DNA of 64,000 bases from Termitidicoccus mucosus (GCF_038725785.1 NZ_CP109796.1:6820501-6884500); one strand, 5' to 3'. Shown: positions 51,000 through 59,775, counted from the first letter of the stretch. Notes: a model not told the origin generated them from the letters alone. Numbers and translations: made by a program.

Positions 51000-52673
51000 T
51001 CAGGTTTTTCTCGAACCATTAAGCAATCTGGCGATTCCGATAAGGAGCAGGCTCATGAGGAGGATGGGCGAGGTCGAGCCCCCGCCCCCGCCTCCTCCGC
51101 TGTTATTGGTGGGCGGGGAGGGCGGGGAGGCGTAGGGTTGGAGGAAGCCATATTCATCGGCCTTATATTGGACGCCATTATGGGTGATGATGGTACCCGG
51201 CGGGTATTTGGTGCGGGCGTCGTCCGGGTTGAACCAGGAGCCGGAGTAGTGGTAGGCGGGCGAGGTGACGGAGCCGAAGGTGTTTGAGATGATGACGTAC
51301 ACGTCTTTCCCGTCGTTTTCGATCGGGGCGTGATCGGGGATGGCGCCGTTGAGGGCGACGGGCATCAAGGTGGTGCCGGAGAGCACCTCGGACACATCAT
51401 AAAAACGATATTCGCCGTTGTTGTCATAGGAACTGGCGGCCAGGTGGAGATTGGAGATTTCCAGGGAGGTTTTGGTACGGAAGGGAGCTGATTCCCCGGC
51501 TTTGAACCATTCGAATTTCAGATTCCGGCCTGATGCGGCAACATTGATAAGCGGGATGAGGACGGTGGCATTTTTGTTGCCGAACGGAGGATCGTTTATG
51601 GCTGTGATGGTGCTGGTGAAGGCGAATTTTACACCGAGGATCCGGGGTCTGCCGGCGTCCTCGGAACGCCGTGGAATTTTGAGGCCGGCGATTTGTTCCT
51701 TGAGAAACCGTGTGGCGTCGGCGGCGTGGATTTCCCCGGGCTGGCCGGGGCGTCTGGAGTCGTTGGGACCGTAACGCCCCATGCGGAATCCGGGCCAGCC
51801 GGGGTCGGCGATTTCGGGCCAGGCGCTGAGGCACCACTCGCCGGCGTCGGCGAGGAAGTTGGGCGGGCCTTGCCAGTATAATTCTGGATTGGAGTAGATG
51901 GGAAGTCCGGGCCCCATGATGGTGCTGGCCCAGGCAGCCTCGTATGCGCTCATGTCCAGGGTTAACCAGCCGTCAGGTGTGTCAGGCCGCAAGGTGCCGT
52001 CGTCTTTAAGACGCGTGCTATATCCGAAATTATATTTTTCCGGATCGGTGTTGGTGGGCAGGGAGGGCGTATGATCCACGCGGAAATAAGCGAATCTGCT
52101 ATGCCTGAGTCCGAGGGTATGGCCCAATTCGTGGGGAAGGACGTCGTATAGTTGGTTATAGAGTCCAAATTTGCTTCTTGGGTATTTTCGAATTTCCGCA
52201 TCGTTTTGCACGGCGTATGCGCCATAGCCTATATTGCTGATGAAAGTCATGCTGCCTCCGCCGAATTCCTCCAGTTTTTGATGGATGAATCCGGGGGCGA
52301 TTTGCAGGGCGACATCCTCGATCCCGTGGGTTCCTTGGGCCAGGTAATCGGTTTCCGGAAGGGCGGCGACACCGGCATACTTCCATCGGAACAGAGATTC
52401 CGGGATGCCGGAGTTTTCCAGCATTAGGTTGGCATGGGTGATCATGTCGATGAGGACGGTTTTAAGTTTCTCCTCGGTGAAGGGAAAGGTTACGGGTGGA
52501 CCATCGGGACGGACATAATAAGTTTCTTGCAGGATTTCCGGTGTATAAAAGAACACTTGGTTGATGGTCGGGACGTCCGGGGTGCCGCCAGCTTCCAGTT
52601 TTGGAAGGACCGCGGCAGCGAGGAACGAGAAGACGATCAGGAGGATTTCGGGGAGAATGGCGGATAACTTCAT
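51000..52673 (-). CDS. Exported zinc metalloprotease with Gly-rich C-terminal sorting tail
   Basis: A 557-residue protein with a signal peptide (MKLSAILPEILLIVFSFLAA), a metzincin-type zinc site HELGHTLGLRH (about 178-188, with downstream methionine candidates near MSAY and TIMGP), an unknown middle, and an Ig-like C-terminal portion. It ends GGGGGGGSTSPILLMSLLLI then a few basic residues (GSRKT). Gly run, hydrophobic helix and basic end is the layout of GlyGly-CTERM/MYXO-CTERM-type sorting tails, so the protein may be anchored or processed at the surface. All zinc ligands are present. Substrate unknown. It follows the large exported protein gene and may act with it. Confidence 0.85.
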   Translation of the reverse strand: MKLSAILPEILLIVFSFLAAAVLPKLEAGGTPDVPTINQVFFYTPEILQETYYVRPDGPPVTFPFTEEKLKTVLIDMITHANLMLENSGIPESLFRWKYAGVAALPETDYLAQGTHGIEDVALQIAPGFIHQKLEEFGGGSMTFISNIGYGAYAVQNDAEIRKYPRSKFGLYNQLYDVLPHELGHTLGLRHSRFAYFRVDHTPSLPTNTDPEKYNFGYSTRLKDDGTLRPDTPDGWLTLDMSAYEAAWASTIMGPGLPIYSNPELYWQGPPNFLADAGEWCLSAWPEIADPGWPGFRMGRYGPNDSRRPGQPGEIHAADATRFLKEQIAGLKIPRRSEDAGRPRILGVKFAFTSTITAINDPPFGNKNATVLIPLINVAASGRNLKFEWFKAGESAPFRTKTSLEISNLHLAASSYDNNGEYRFYDVSEVLSGTTLMPVALNGAIPDHAPIENDGKDVYVIISNTFGSVTSPAYHYSGSWFNPDDARTKYPPGTIITHNGVQYKADEYGFLQPYASPPSPPTNNSGGGGGGGSTSPILLMSLLLIGIARLLNGSRKT

Positions 52674-52751
52674 GGGGGGACGGTAGTTTGGTTCGTGGGA
52701 TAATGCTAATTAATATATAAACAGCGGATCGGCGGGACTCAAGGGAATTAT

Positions 52752-52791
52752 AATCCGGCGGGGCAATCCAACGGACTGCCTCCGCCGGATT
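52752..52791. terminator. Hairpin, second of tandem terminators
   Basis: AATCCGGCGG and CCGCCGGATT pair perfectly around a 20-nt loop, with TTATAATT-like and TTTTAA flanks. It lies between the metalloprotease start and the first terminator. Confidence 0.6.
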
Positions 52792-52826
52792 TTAAGAGAG
52801 GCCGGACCGAATTGAATGGGACTGTA

Positions 52827-52858
52827 AAAAAACCGGAAGCCTTAGGCATCCGGTTTTT
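52827..52858. terminator. Bidirectional intrinsic terminator
   Basis: AAAAACCGGAAGCC and GGCATCCGGTTTTT form a 14-bp stem with one mismatch and a 3-nt loop, with T-runs in both directions. It follows the stop of the large exported protein gene. Confidence 0.85.
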
Positions 52859-52883
52859 GGGGATCTTTTGGATAGAGAAAGGA

Positions 52884-55800
52884 TTAGTCCTTATGCTGGA
52901 GCATCCAGACCTTGATGCCTTCGGGTTTGAAGGGTGGTTTGCCGTTTATTCCATGGAAGAGGATGCGGAGGTTGGCCGGGACGGGCTGGTTTCTGTCATT
53001 GTGTTCCTGGTTCAGGGAAAATTCCAGTGTGCCGGTGAACACGGACGGGGTCAGTTGAGGGATATGGGTTTCCAATGCGGGTTCATCGTGCCAAGTGTGG
53101 TCGTCTGACTGGAGATCCGGGCGGAGGTTGAATTCCGCCAGGATGGCCCCGGCGCCTTGGGCGAGGAATTCGGGCACGGGAGTTTTCCCAGTGATGTTGA
53201 TTTTGAGTTGGGAGCCCGGCCAGTTGATATTTTGAATAAAGTAGGCGTTGGTCGCGGTCGAGCTGGATTCGAACGGAATATCGATCCATTGGGGGACAAG
53301 AGGCCCGGAAGGCCGGGAGAACACCATTTCCTTGGAGGTGGAAGCCGAGGCTGGGGCGAGGCCCGGGGTTTGTTTGGTCAGCGTGGCCGTAACATTGGCC
53401 TTGAATGCTTGGTTGGGCACGTAGAGGCCGTAGATTTGGATGTTTTCAGTTTTTAGTGGCTCAGGATTATTTTTGTCGAAAACTTGAACATGGAATGTAT
53501 ACGTACCCGGTGCTTCCGGGAGGGTATAGGTTATGATATTGATGCCGTAGTTGCCTTCGCCTTTGATGCCGGTTTTATTGGTGCCGATGATAGTGTGTTG
53601 TTGTTTATCAGTTTTACCATCAGGTTTGGTGACAAATAATTTGAATTCCTTGAGTGTGAAGTCTTCTTCGACATTTGGGTCAAAGGTTTCGATTTGGAAG
53701 GTGACGTCATGGTTCCCGTCGAAGGCGCCGGAGTATTTTTCGGCGGCGGAGGGCGGCGGTGTGGTGTAGGTGTTCAGGTTACCGTTGGTACGGGTGGCGG
53801 AGAGGAGTTCGGGCGGATAGTTTTGTTCTGATTTTTTATCTTTCCTAATATTGAGTTGGAAGGAATTTCCTCCTGTGCGGCTGGTGGCATATTGGGCGAA
53901 GCCGGTTTTTGGGAAGGCGCGGAGTTCCACGGTGTAGTTCCAGGTGGATTCTTCGTCCATGGGAGTGGGAATGAAGGCTTCTTTGGTGAAGTCGAACCAG
54001 TCGATGATGACGGTGCTGGCGGCGGGCTGATTGGTGCCGGAGCCTGCCTTAAAGATAAGGCGTGCCTCGTAGTCGAATTTTTCCGTGTCGCCGCCGGAGA
54101 AGGCGACGGCGGGATCGGCGGACAGGTTGATGGCGGTGGAGGTTGCGTCGTGGCTGACGGATTTTGCGATGGGGTCGCCGGTGGTGAATTCCTTTGTTTC
54201 CCAAGGCAGGATGGTGATGGGTTTGGAGATGAAGGATTCGACGTAGGGATCGTTGTGGTCCTTGGAGCCGGTATGGAGCATGATTTTGAGGTCCCATGCC
54301 TGGATGTGGAGTTTTTCGCCGATCCAGGCTTGCTGGATGGGGACGTGCCAGACGTGAATGAGGGTGCTGCCGTTGTTACCGTCGCCCCAGCTGCCGGAGG
54401 CGCGTTGGATGCCTTTTGACCAAAAAATATCGCGCTTGGTGGCGTTGGAGCTGAGGGAGACCTCCAGGCCTTTTTTGAGCAAGGCGACGCCGTTGAGACC
54501 GGCGAGCAGCGTGTTTGCATTGTTGTCGATGTCTTGGACGAGGTGTTGGTAGCCGTCGTTGCCCAGTTTGAAGGATGCCTCGTCGTTGGCTTGGTGTATC
54601 GGGGCGGGGTCTATGTAATCCCAGCTATATTGATTGTAGGGGTCGAATAGGTATTCGAGGCTGTTGGACACCAGAGGAGTGATGCTATTATAGTGGGTGG
54701 TGCTATTATGGGAGTTTCCGTAGGATGAGCTTGTGACCGAGGTGGCGGTGAGGATGTCGTAGCCGTCTCCGTTGGAATTGGTGTGATGGCTTTGGATGAA
54801 TTCCTCCAGCAGCAGTTTTGAGAGCAAGGTGTTCAGGTCGGGCAGGTGGGCGGGGATTTTCTGACGGTCTTTGTCGACGGGCAGCCAGTCGAACAAGGTT
54901 TTGGCGGAGGTGAGTCTGGCGGTGTAGTTGACGGGGACGGGGGTGTTCCCGGTGTAGGGCCTTTCCGTGGCGAGGCGCAGGCTCAGATCGTCCTGGGTGA
55001 GGAGTTTTATGTTGGCGGAGAACAGGGACAGCGCGGTGTTTTTCGCGGCCTCGTAGGCCGTGGTGCTTTCCGGCGGGGCGTATGCGGTATTGTCGAGGAG
55101 ATGGTGCGAGTTGTTTTCGTAATGGAGGCTGCCTGTGAGAGTGACCAGGTTATTGAAGGCCGCGGCCTCGGCGGTTTCGTCGACGGGTTTCCAGCCGGCG
55201 ATGACGGCGGCGCCTGTTTGGTTTATCCAGCCGGAGATGCGGCGTTTGTATTGTTCATTGGTTTCGCTGGCGAGCCGGTTGAATGTTTGGGTGAAGATGC
55301 CGGTGGTGGTGTTTGCGGATTCGAACAGGAGGAATTCACGATTGTATTGCAGGTTCAGGCTCTTGTAATACCAACTTTCCGTATAAGAGTAATTGTAGTA
55401 ATCGTAGTCGGATTCGTAGTAGTTGCCTTCCATGAAGGTTTCGTTGATGGACTGGGTTTTGGGGTTGAGGCTCCAGTGTTTGTCGTAGGAACTGATGGTG
55501 GCGGCGACATTGTCGATGCCGGGTTCCTCATACCATTGGGAGAGGATGAGGTCGGAGCCCAGGTAGTAGTGGCGATCGGAGCCGCCGCCGCTGGAAAAGC
55601 CGCGCTCGTAGGTGATGACGAGGGTGTCGCCTTGCTGGGTGAGGGATATTTTGTCGTCCGGCGCGGGGATGGTGCCCTGGGGGTAACGGATGCCGGAGTC
55701 GCCGTAGTCTTGGGTGTTGGGCGCCTTGGGCGTGCTGTTGTTCCACGTGTATCCGGCGATGGAGCGGGTGTTTGGATATCCGATGACAAAGTAGGCATAG

Positions 55801-56243
55801 GAATTTTTTTGCCGGTAATCATCCCATGTCATGCTGGTGTTGACCCAATTTACGTATTTCCAGTTGGCATAGTCGCCTGTGGGGATGCCGTCGACCTCGG
55901 CAAACGGCGTGGTATTGTTGGCATTGTCGACGACGGTTTGGATGAGGTCGGCCAGATTGAACGCATTTGCATTGGGGCCGGGGAGAAAGACGGTGAGGCC
56001 GAGGGTCAGGAATGCGAAGCCGGCCGTCTCCCGGAGGATTGTTTTCAGGCGGAAGACCGGCTTTTTGAAAAAAGCCGTGTGGAGGCGACTAAAAATACCC
56101 CGGAGGGGGAACTTTGCTGGCTGGAAAAATCCCGGGTTCCTGTCTTTTTGGGTTTGGGCCTCGCATCTGTTTTGAGCGGATGTGAGGGAATTGATGTTGT
56201 GGGACGTTGCCCCGTGGTGGCGGATGGAAATCTTTGAGTCCAT
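52884..56243 (-). CDS. Very large exported protein of unknown function (1,119 aa)
   Basis: The protein has a long basic N-region and then a hydrophobic signal (AGFAFLTLGLTVFLPG, cleavage near NANA, about residue 90), so it is exported. The mature part is rich in Tyr, Asn, Thr and Ser, including YESDYDYYNYSYTESWYYKS, and has few cysteines. The last 450 residues look like a series of beta-sandwich/Ig-like units (for example DVTFQIETFDPNVEEDF, GTYTFHVQVFDKNN). It has no C-terminal anchor or autotransporter domain. An adhesin or surface filament component is possible. I chose the ATG at 56243, but no ribosome-binding site decides it. Confidence 0.7.
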   Translation of the reverse strand: MDSKISIRHHGATSHNINSLTSAQNRCEAQTQKDRNPGFFQPAKFPLRGIFSRLHTAFFKKPVFRLKTILRETAGFAFLTLGLTVFLPGPNANAFNLADLIQTVVDNANNTTPFAEVDGIPTGDYANWKYVNWVNTSMTWDDYRQKNSYAYFVIGYPNTRSIAGYTWNNSTPKAPNTQDYGDSGIRYPQGTIPAPDDKISLTQQGDTLVITYERGFSSGGGSDRHYYLGSDLILSQWYEEPGIDNVAATISSYDKHWSLNPKTQSINETFMEGNYYESDYDYYNYSYTESWYYKSLNLQYNREFLLFESANTTTGIFTQTFNRLASETNEQYKRRISGWINQTGAAVIAGWKPVDETAEAAAFNNLVTLTGSLHYENNSHHLLDNTAYAPPESTTAYEAAKNTALSLFSANIKLLTQDDLSLRLATERPYTGNTPVPVNYTARLTSAKTLFDWLPVDKDRQKIPAHLPDLNTLLSKLLLEEFIQSHHTNSNGDGYDILTATSVTSSSYGNSHNSTTHYNSITPLVSNSLEYLFDPYNQYSWDYIDPAPIHQANDEASFKLGNDGYQHLVQDIDNNANTLLAGLNGVALLKKGLEVSLSSNATKRDIFWSKGIQRASGSWGDGNNGSTLIHVWHVPIQQAWIGEKLHIQAWDLKIMLHTGSKDHNDPYVESFISKPITILPWETKEFTTGDPIAKSVSHDATSTAINLSADPAVAFSGGDTEKFDYEARLIFKAGSGTNQPAASTVIIDWFDFTKEAFIPTPMDEESTWNYTVELRAFPKTGFAQYATSRTGGNSFQLNIRKDKKSEQNYPPELLSATRTNGNLNTYTTPPPSAAEKYSGAFDGNHDVTFQIETFDPNVEEDFTLKEFKLFVTKPDGKTDKQQHTIIGTNKTGIKGEGNYGINIITYTLPEAPGTYTFHVQVFDKNNPEPLKTENIQIYGLYVPNQAFKANVTATLTKQTPGLAPASASTSKEMVFSRPSGPLVPQWIDIPFESSSTATNAYFIQNINWPGSQLKINITGKTPVPEFLAQGAGAILAEFNLRPDLQSDDHTWHDEPALETHIPQLTPSVFTGTLEFSLNQEHNDRNQPVPANLRILFHGINGKPPFKPEGIKVWMLQHKD

Positions 56244-56279
56244 GCCGGGGCGTATGGCATGTTTCTTTTTTTCAGAAAT

Positions 56280-56473
56280 GGGGTGGAAAAGTTCCCCCCG
56301 CAAGGCAGGTGGTTGCGCGGGATTTTATCTTTTTCGCGGCAGATTTTTTCCGGAGATTTTTGAAGGGGATTTTCAGTTTTTGAAAAAATCCCATAAGATG
56401 GTTTCGAGAGCTTTGAAATCCATACTCGAAGGGCTCGCGGACTTGCAGTTTTGCACCGCGAGCCCTTCTTTTT
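56280..56473 (+). ncRNA. Candidate plus-strand small RNA with terminator
   Basis: The 297-bp gap between the exported-protein and primase genes contains a 13-bp perfect hairpin (GAAGGGCTCGCGG at 56428-56440, CCGCGAGCCCTTC at 56456-56468) followed by TTTTTC on the plus strand. Both neighbouring genes are on the minus strand, so the terminator has no visible plus-strand gene to serve. A second hairpin, GGGATTTT / AAAATCCC, lies at about 56367-56393. I propose a plus-strand small RNA ending near 56473; its 5' end is a guess. Confidence 0.35.
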
Positions 56474-56540
56474 CTGGCGGGCGGGTTGCCTCGATAAAAG
56501 CCGCCGTCCGGTAAAATCTTCTTTCCCGGGGCCTGAAAAT

Positions 56541-58214
56541 TCATCCGGTTTCCGCAGGGGCCGGCTGGGCGGGAAAGTCTTTGAGCAAGCGGTTGCAAGT
56601 TTGGATAAATTCTTCGATGCGGGAGATTTCCCGCAGGGACAGGAGATCTTTATGGGCGAGGATGGTGTCGCAGCCCTGTTTGGTTTTCATGATGATATTG
56701 AGGGCCTCCGAGGTGGGCAGGACGGTGTTGCCGGTAATTTTTAGAAAAAGGGTTTCCATTGGGGCGAACTCAGGGTTTTGCCCGTGGTCGAGCAAGGTTT
56801 GAAGGCGCTGCCTGGAGGTGTCGATTTGAAGGATTTCCGGCGGGGTGCCCGGGAGATCGGGCGGGGCGTGGAGGCGGAGATTTTGTTTGAAATCCTCCCA
56901 GATGGGGGCCGGGTCGAGCTGGAGCAAGGCGGCGAGTTCGTGGATGCAGTTTATGACCAGGGTATGGAAAGGGGAGGCGGCGAGCCAGCTGGTGATTTGG
57001 GAGACGATGTTTTGGATTTGTTGGGGTGCCGCGGGATTTTGTTGAAGCTGCTGGAGATGCCGGACGGCGAATTCCACCGGGGACAAGGAGTCTTGGTGGA
57101 GTTTTTGGAGGATGCCGGCCGCGATTTCCTTATGGAGACCGCGGAAGAGCGTGTCGGGGTCACTCCGGTTGAGCCGGGCGAAGCGCATGTCGAGGCATGA
57201 CTTGAGGCAAAGCGGCACGAGTTTGAAGGCGGCATTGAGGCCGGGGGCATCGCCGTCGAAAAGGCACAGGATGCCCCGGGGCAGGGAGGCGAGCAGGCGG
57301 ACCTGTTCCTCGGAGATTTCGGTGCCTTGGGCGGCGAAGGTGTGTTTGAAACCGAGTGAGGAGCAGCGGATGGCATCGAGGTTGCCCTCGACCAGAATGT
57401 GGCGCAGGTAGTCCGGCGGCGGATTTTTCAAGGCCTCGTGCCAGTTGTACAGATAGGATTTTTTATTATAAATGGGGGTATTGGAGGAGGTGATATATTT
57501 GGCCTCGCAATGGGACGGGTTGTCCTGAGCGCCGGGGATGACGCGGCCGATGAAAGCGCAGACGCGCCCTTGGGCGTCGGGCAGGGGCAGCATCAACCGG
57601 CCGGACCAGCGGAGCATTCCGGGAGCGCCGGGGGCTTTTGTTTTATAGAACAGGCCGGAGGCGCCGGCGGTTTCTGCTCCGAATCTTTCCACGATCAAGT
57701 TCCATGGTTCGAGGGAAAGGTTGTGGGGGGCGAAGCCGAAACCGCGGGCGCGGATGGTTTCCAAGCTGAAATTCCTGGATTTGCGGATATAATCGCGGGC
57801 GGGCCGGTTTTCCGGGCGGTTGATTTGTTCCTTGAACCAGGACTGGAGGATTTCATGGGTCTCGAACAGCCGGGAGCGGAGGCTTTTTGGGGTGTCGCCG
57901 GACAGCCCGTTTTCGAATTCGACCGGGAGGCCGGCGGATTGGGCGGCGATTTCGACGGCCTCTTGGAATCCGGTGTTTTCGAGGGCCATGATCAGCTCGA
58001 CGGCATCGCCGGCCTTGCCGCAGCCGAAGCATTTGAAATTTCCCCGGCTCGGGGAAACCTTGAAGGAGGGATGGGTTTCCTGATGGTCGGGGAACGGGCA
58101 GCGGCCCCACCAGTCGGCGCCCTTTTGGGACATTTTGGTGTAGCGACTGGCGATGGTGGCGATGTCCGCTGCGGATTTTAAAGTTTGAAGAAATTCCTTT
58201 TTGATTTTGGCCAT
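56541..58214 (-). CDS. DnaG-type primase
   Basis: A 557-residue DnaG-family primase. The N-terminal CHC2 zinc finger is complete: C39-x4-H44 (CPFPDHQETHPSF) and C62-x2-C65 (FKCFGCGKAGDAV). The primase core follows, with IRARGFGFAP. The TOPRIM part has VEGNLDAI (about 270) and LFDGDAPGLNAA (about 320), the catalytic Glu and Asp-x-Asp. The C-terminal region (about 400-557) diverges from chromosomal DnaG helicase-binding domains. Start at 58214 (MAKIKKEF) is chosen because the longer frame is disordered. Since the host must have its own dnaG, this is probably the element's primase. Confidence 0.88.
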   Translation of the reverse strand: MAKIKKEFLQTLKSAADIATIASRYTKMSQKGADWWGRCPFPDHQETHPSFKVSPSRGNFKCFGCGKAGDAVELIMALENTGFQEAVEIAAQSAGLPVEFENGLSGDTPKSLRSRLFETHEILQSWFKEQINRPENRPARDYIRKSRNFSLETIRARGFGFAPHNLSLEPWNLIVERFGAETAGASGLFYKTKAPGAPGMLRWSGRLMLPLPDAQGRVCAFIGRVIPGAQDNPSHCEAKYITSSNTPIYNKKSYLYNWHEALKNPPPDYLRHILVEGNLDAIRCSSLGFKHTFAAQGTEISEEQVRLLASLPRGILCLFDGDAPGLNAAFKLVPLCLKSCLDMRFARLNRSDPDTLFRGLHKEIAAGILQKLHQDSLSPVEFAVRHLQQLQQNPAAPQQIQNIVSQITSWLAASPFHTLVINCIHELAALLQLDPAPIWEDFKQNLRLHAPPDLPGTPPEILQIDTSRQRLQTLLDHGQNPEFAPMETLFLKITGNTVLPTSEALNIIMKTKQGCDTILAHKDLLSLREISRIEEFIQTCNRLLKDFPAQPAPAETG

Positions 58215-58315
58215 GGGCGGTTTGGCATGCGGGCCTGCGAAGGGGATGGAGATTACTCGCGGGTTATTTTTTCGTGGCCGGGGCTGAATCCGCCGGTGAT
58301 GATTCTGAATTATTT

Positions 58316-58552
58316 TCAGTTCGCCGGGTTTTGGATTGTTTGGGCCAGGGGAAGGATTTCCGCGTCCCAAGTTTGGGGATTGTGGAGCAGGGCGCGGGCG
58401 CTTTTGGCCTGTTGCCAGCGCTGGAGGGCTTGCCGGGCGGCGCTGACGGACGGGTAGGATTGGCGGGCTTCCTGAAGTTGCGGGTCGGCGTCAGGGTTTT
58501 TTGGATACCAGCGGATTGAGCAAGGCAGTGGTTGATGGCGGGAGTGAAGCAT
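58316..58552 (-). CDS. Small unrecognised protein upstream of primase
   Basis: A 78-residue protein (MLHSRHQPLPCSIRWYPKNP) with helical, Gln/Ala-rich centre (SVSAARQALQRWQQAKSARA) and LLHNPQTWDAEILPLAQTIQ near the end. It precedes the primase on the same strand by 101 bp. No known family. The Arg/Pro-rich alternative frame at 58264-58557 is rejected because this one has ordinary composition. Confidence 0.55.
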   Translation of the reverse strand: MLHSRHQPLPCSIRWYPKNPDADPQLQEARQSYPSVSAARQALQRWQQAKSARALLHNPQTWDAEILPLAQTIQNPAN

Positions 58553-58619
58553 GGCAAGGATGAGGACGGGACAACCCCGCGCTCCAGTGAGTTGGTCGCG
58601 CGGGTTTGCCGGAGCAGCT

Positions 58620-58742
58620 TCAGTGTGCCTTTTTGAGGCTGTTGCCCTGGTAGGCGGGGTCTTTTTTCAGTTTGATGGTGTTGAGGTCACCGATTTTGAT
58701 CAGTTGCGCGGATGTGGTGGTTTTGGCGGGCTTCATGGGCAT
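58620..58742 (-). CDS. Very small Lys/Thr-rich protein (40 codons)
   Basis: A frame reading MPMKPAKTTTSAQLIKIGDL followed by NTIKLKKDPAYQGNSLKKAH, with a second possible start two codons in (58736). The composition is protein-like and the frame is in line with the downstream small gene and primase. It is short and has no convincing ribosome-binding site, so I give it moderate confidence. Confidence 0.4.
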   Translation of the reverse strand: MPMKPAKTTTSAQLIKIGDLNTIKLKKDPAYQGNSLKKAH

Positions 58743-58936
58743 GGGGTTGTATGGTTTTTGTTGTTTCCGGTTGAAACGCCGGGGCTTCTTCCGGGGTGGT
58801 TTGTTGATGTGGTTTTGGGCGTCCGTTTTCGCGGCTTATATTTCTGGCCGCGTGGAACTATCCGCGGGGGAAGACGAGGGATGGGGGAAAGGCGCGGGAT
58901 GCCCGGGAAACGCCCTTGGACGGGAAAGAGGGGCCT

Positions 58937-58971
58937 AAAAAAATCCCCGGCGAAACGGCGGGGATTTTTTT
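58937..58971. terminator. Bidirectional intrinsic terminator
   Basis: AAAAAAATCCCCG and CGGGGATTTTTTT form a perfect 13-bp stem with a 9-nt loop and T-runs both ways, 24 bp after the stop of the secreted protein gene. It separates that gene from the primase operon. Confidence 0.9.
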
Positions 58972-58994
58972 GTTCGGGGTAGGGGGCAGATCGC

Positions 58995-59540
58995 TCAGCC
59001 GAAGGGAGTGGGCATGGGCACGCCGATCATGTTCGTGCTTTTATAGGAGAGATTGCCGCTGGCGGTGACGGTGATTTTGCCCATCCGGGTGACTTGTTTT
59101 TTTTGTCCGATGCAGAAAAGCGTGTAGGTTCCCGGAGATACGGTGAGGTTCCATGTGACGGTGCCGTGGAGGGGCTCCAACTCCGGGTCTGCATCGGAGG
59201 AGGGAGGCGCGTTTTTGACGCTTCCCATTTTTATATTTTTGAGCGTGCCGAAAGTCGAGGAAAAGTCGGGATATTTATAATATAGATAGTAGATGCCGCC
59301 GGAGCCCATGAGGACGGCATAGGGAGCGCAGGGGGCATTTTTTTCGGGGCCGATGACGTCGATACCCGCGTTGAGGACGATTTCCAGGTTGCGGAACAGT
59401 TTTTTGGGATTCGGGTCGGGCGGAACGATGATAGGCGTGCCCATGGGATTGTTGAGATAGCAACCCTCCGGGAGCGGCAGGTTGAATTGTCCCCACAGGG
59501 AGAGGCTTCCGAGCAGCAGCAGGCAGATTGTTTTTTTCAT
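58995..59540 (-). CDS. Small secreted protein of unknown function
   Basis: A 181-residue protein with a clear signal peptide (MKKTICLLLLGSLSLWGQ). The mature part has a proline-rich start (TPIIVPPDPNPKK), paired cysteines (C27, C71 by approximate count) and a C-terminal beta-sandwich-like portion (GTVTWNLTVSPGTYTLFCIG, KKQVTRMGKITVTASGNLSY). No family recognised. It is the rightmost gene of the accessory block and stands alone. Confidence 0.75.
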   Translation of the reverse strand: MKKTICLLLLGSLSLWGQFNLPLPEGCYLNNPMGTPIIVPPDPNPKKLFRNLEIVLNAGIDVIGPEKNAPCAPYAVLMGSGGIYYLYYKYPDFSSTFGTLKNIKMGSVKNAPPSSDADPELEPLHGTVTWNLTVSPGTYTLFCIGQKKQVTRMGKITVTASGNLSYKSTNMIGVPMPTPFG

Positions 59541-59629
59541 GCCCTTGGTTATGGCATGTTTTTTCCCGGGGAAAACATTGTCTCTTTTTTCGCCGTGGAA
59601 ATCGTTTTACGCCGTGGCTCCGAAAAATA

Positions 59630-59775
59630 CGGTGAAATCGTACGAAACGCTCCGATGGTGCGTTCCGCGCGCTTCGCTTTCAGGAGCCGGTTTGGAATGC
59701 GATTTCACCGGGGCGGGTGCTTTCGAGAGTGCCTTCCATGTGAAAATTCTGAGGCTGTGGCATCGAATTTCACCG
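59630..59775. repeat. Inverted and direct repeats at block/autotransporter junction
   Basis: CGGTGAAATCG (59630-59640) and CGATTTCACCG (59700-59710) are a perfect 11-bp inverted repeat. A third, direct, near-copy CGAATTTCACCG lies at 59764-59775. The second and third copies are each followed by GTGC...GTGCCTTC, so the unit is longer than 11 bp. The whole gap 59541-59908 holds no gene. Such clustered repeats may be a remnant of an integration or insertion site, or a transcript-end structure. Confidence 0.45.

Noticed and set aside
54846-56237. 463-codon plus-strand frame opposite the large exported protein
   Set aside because: Gly/Val-rich with no signal or domain; the minus-strand frame has a signal peptide and normal composition.
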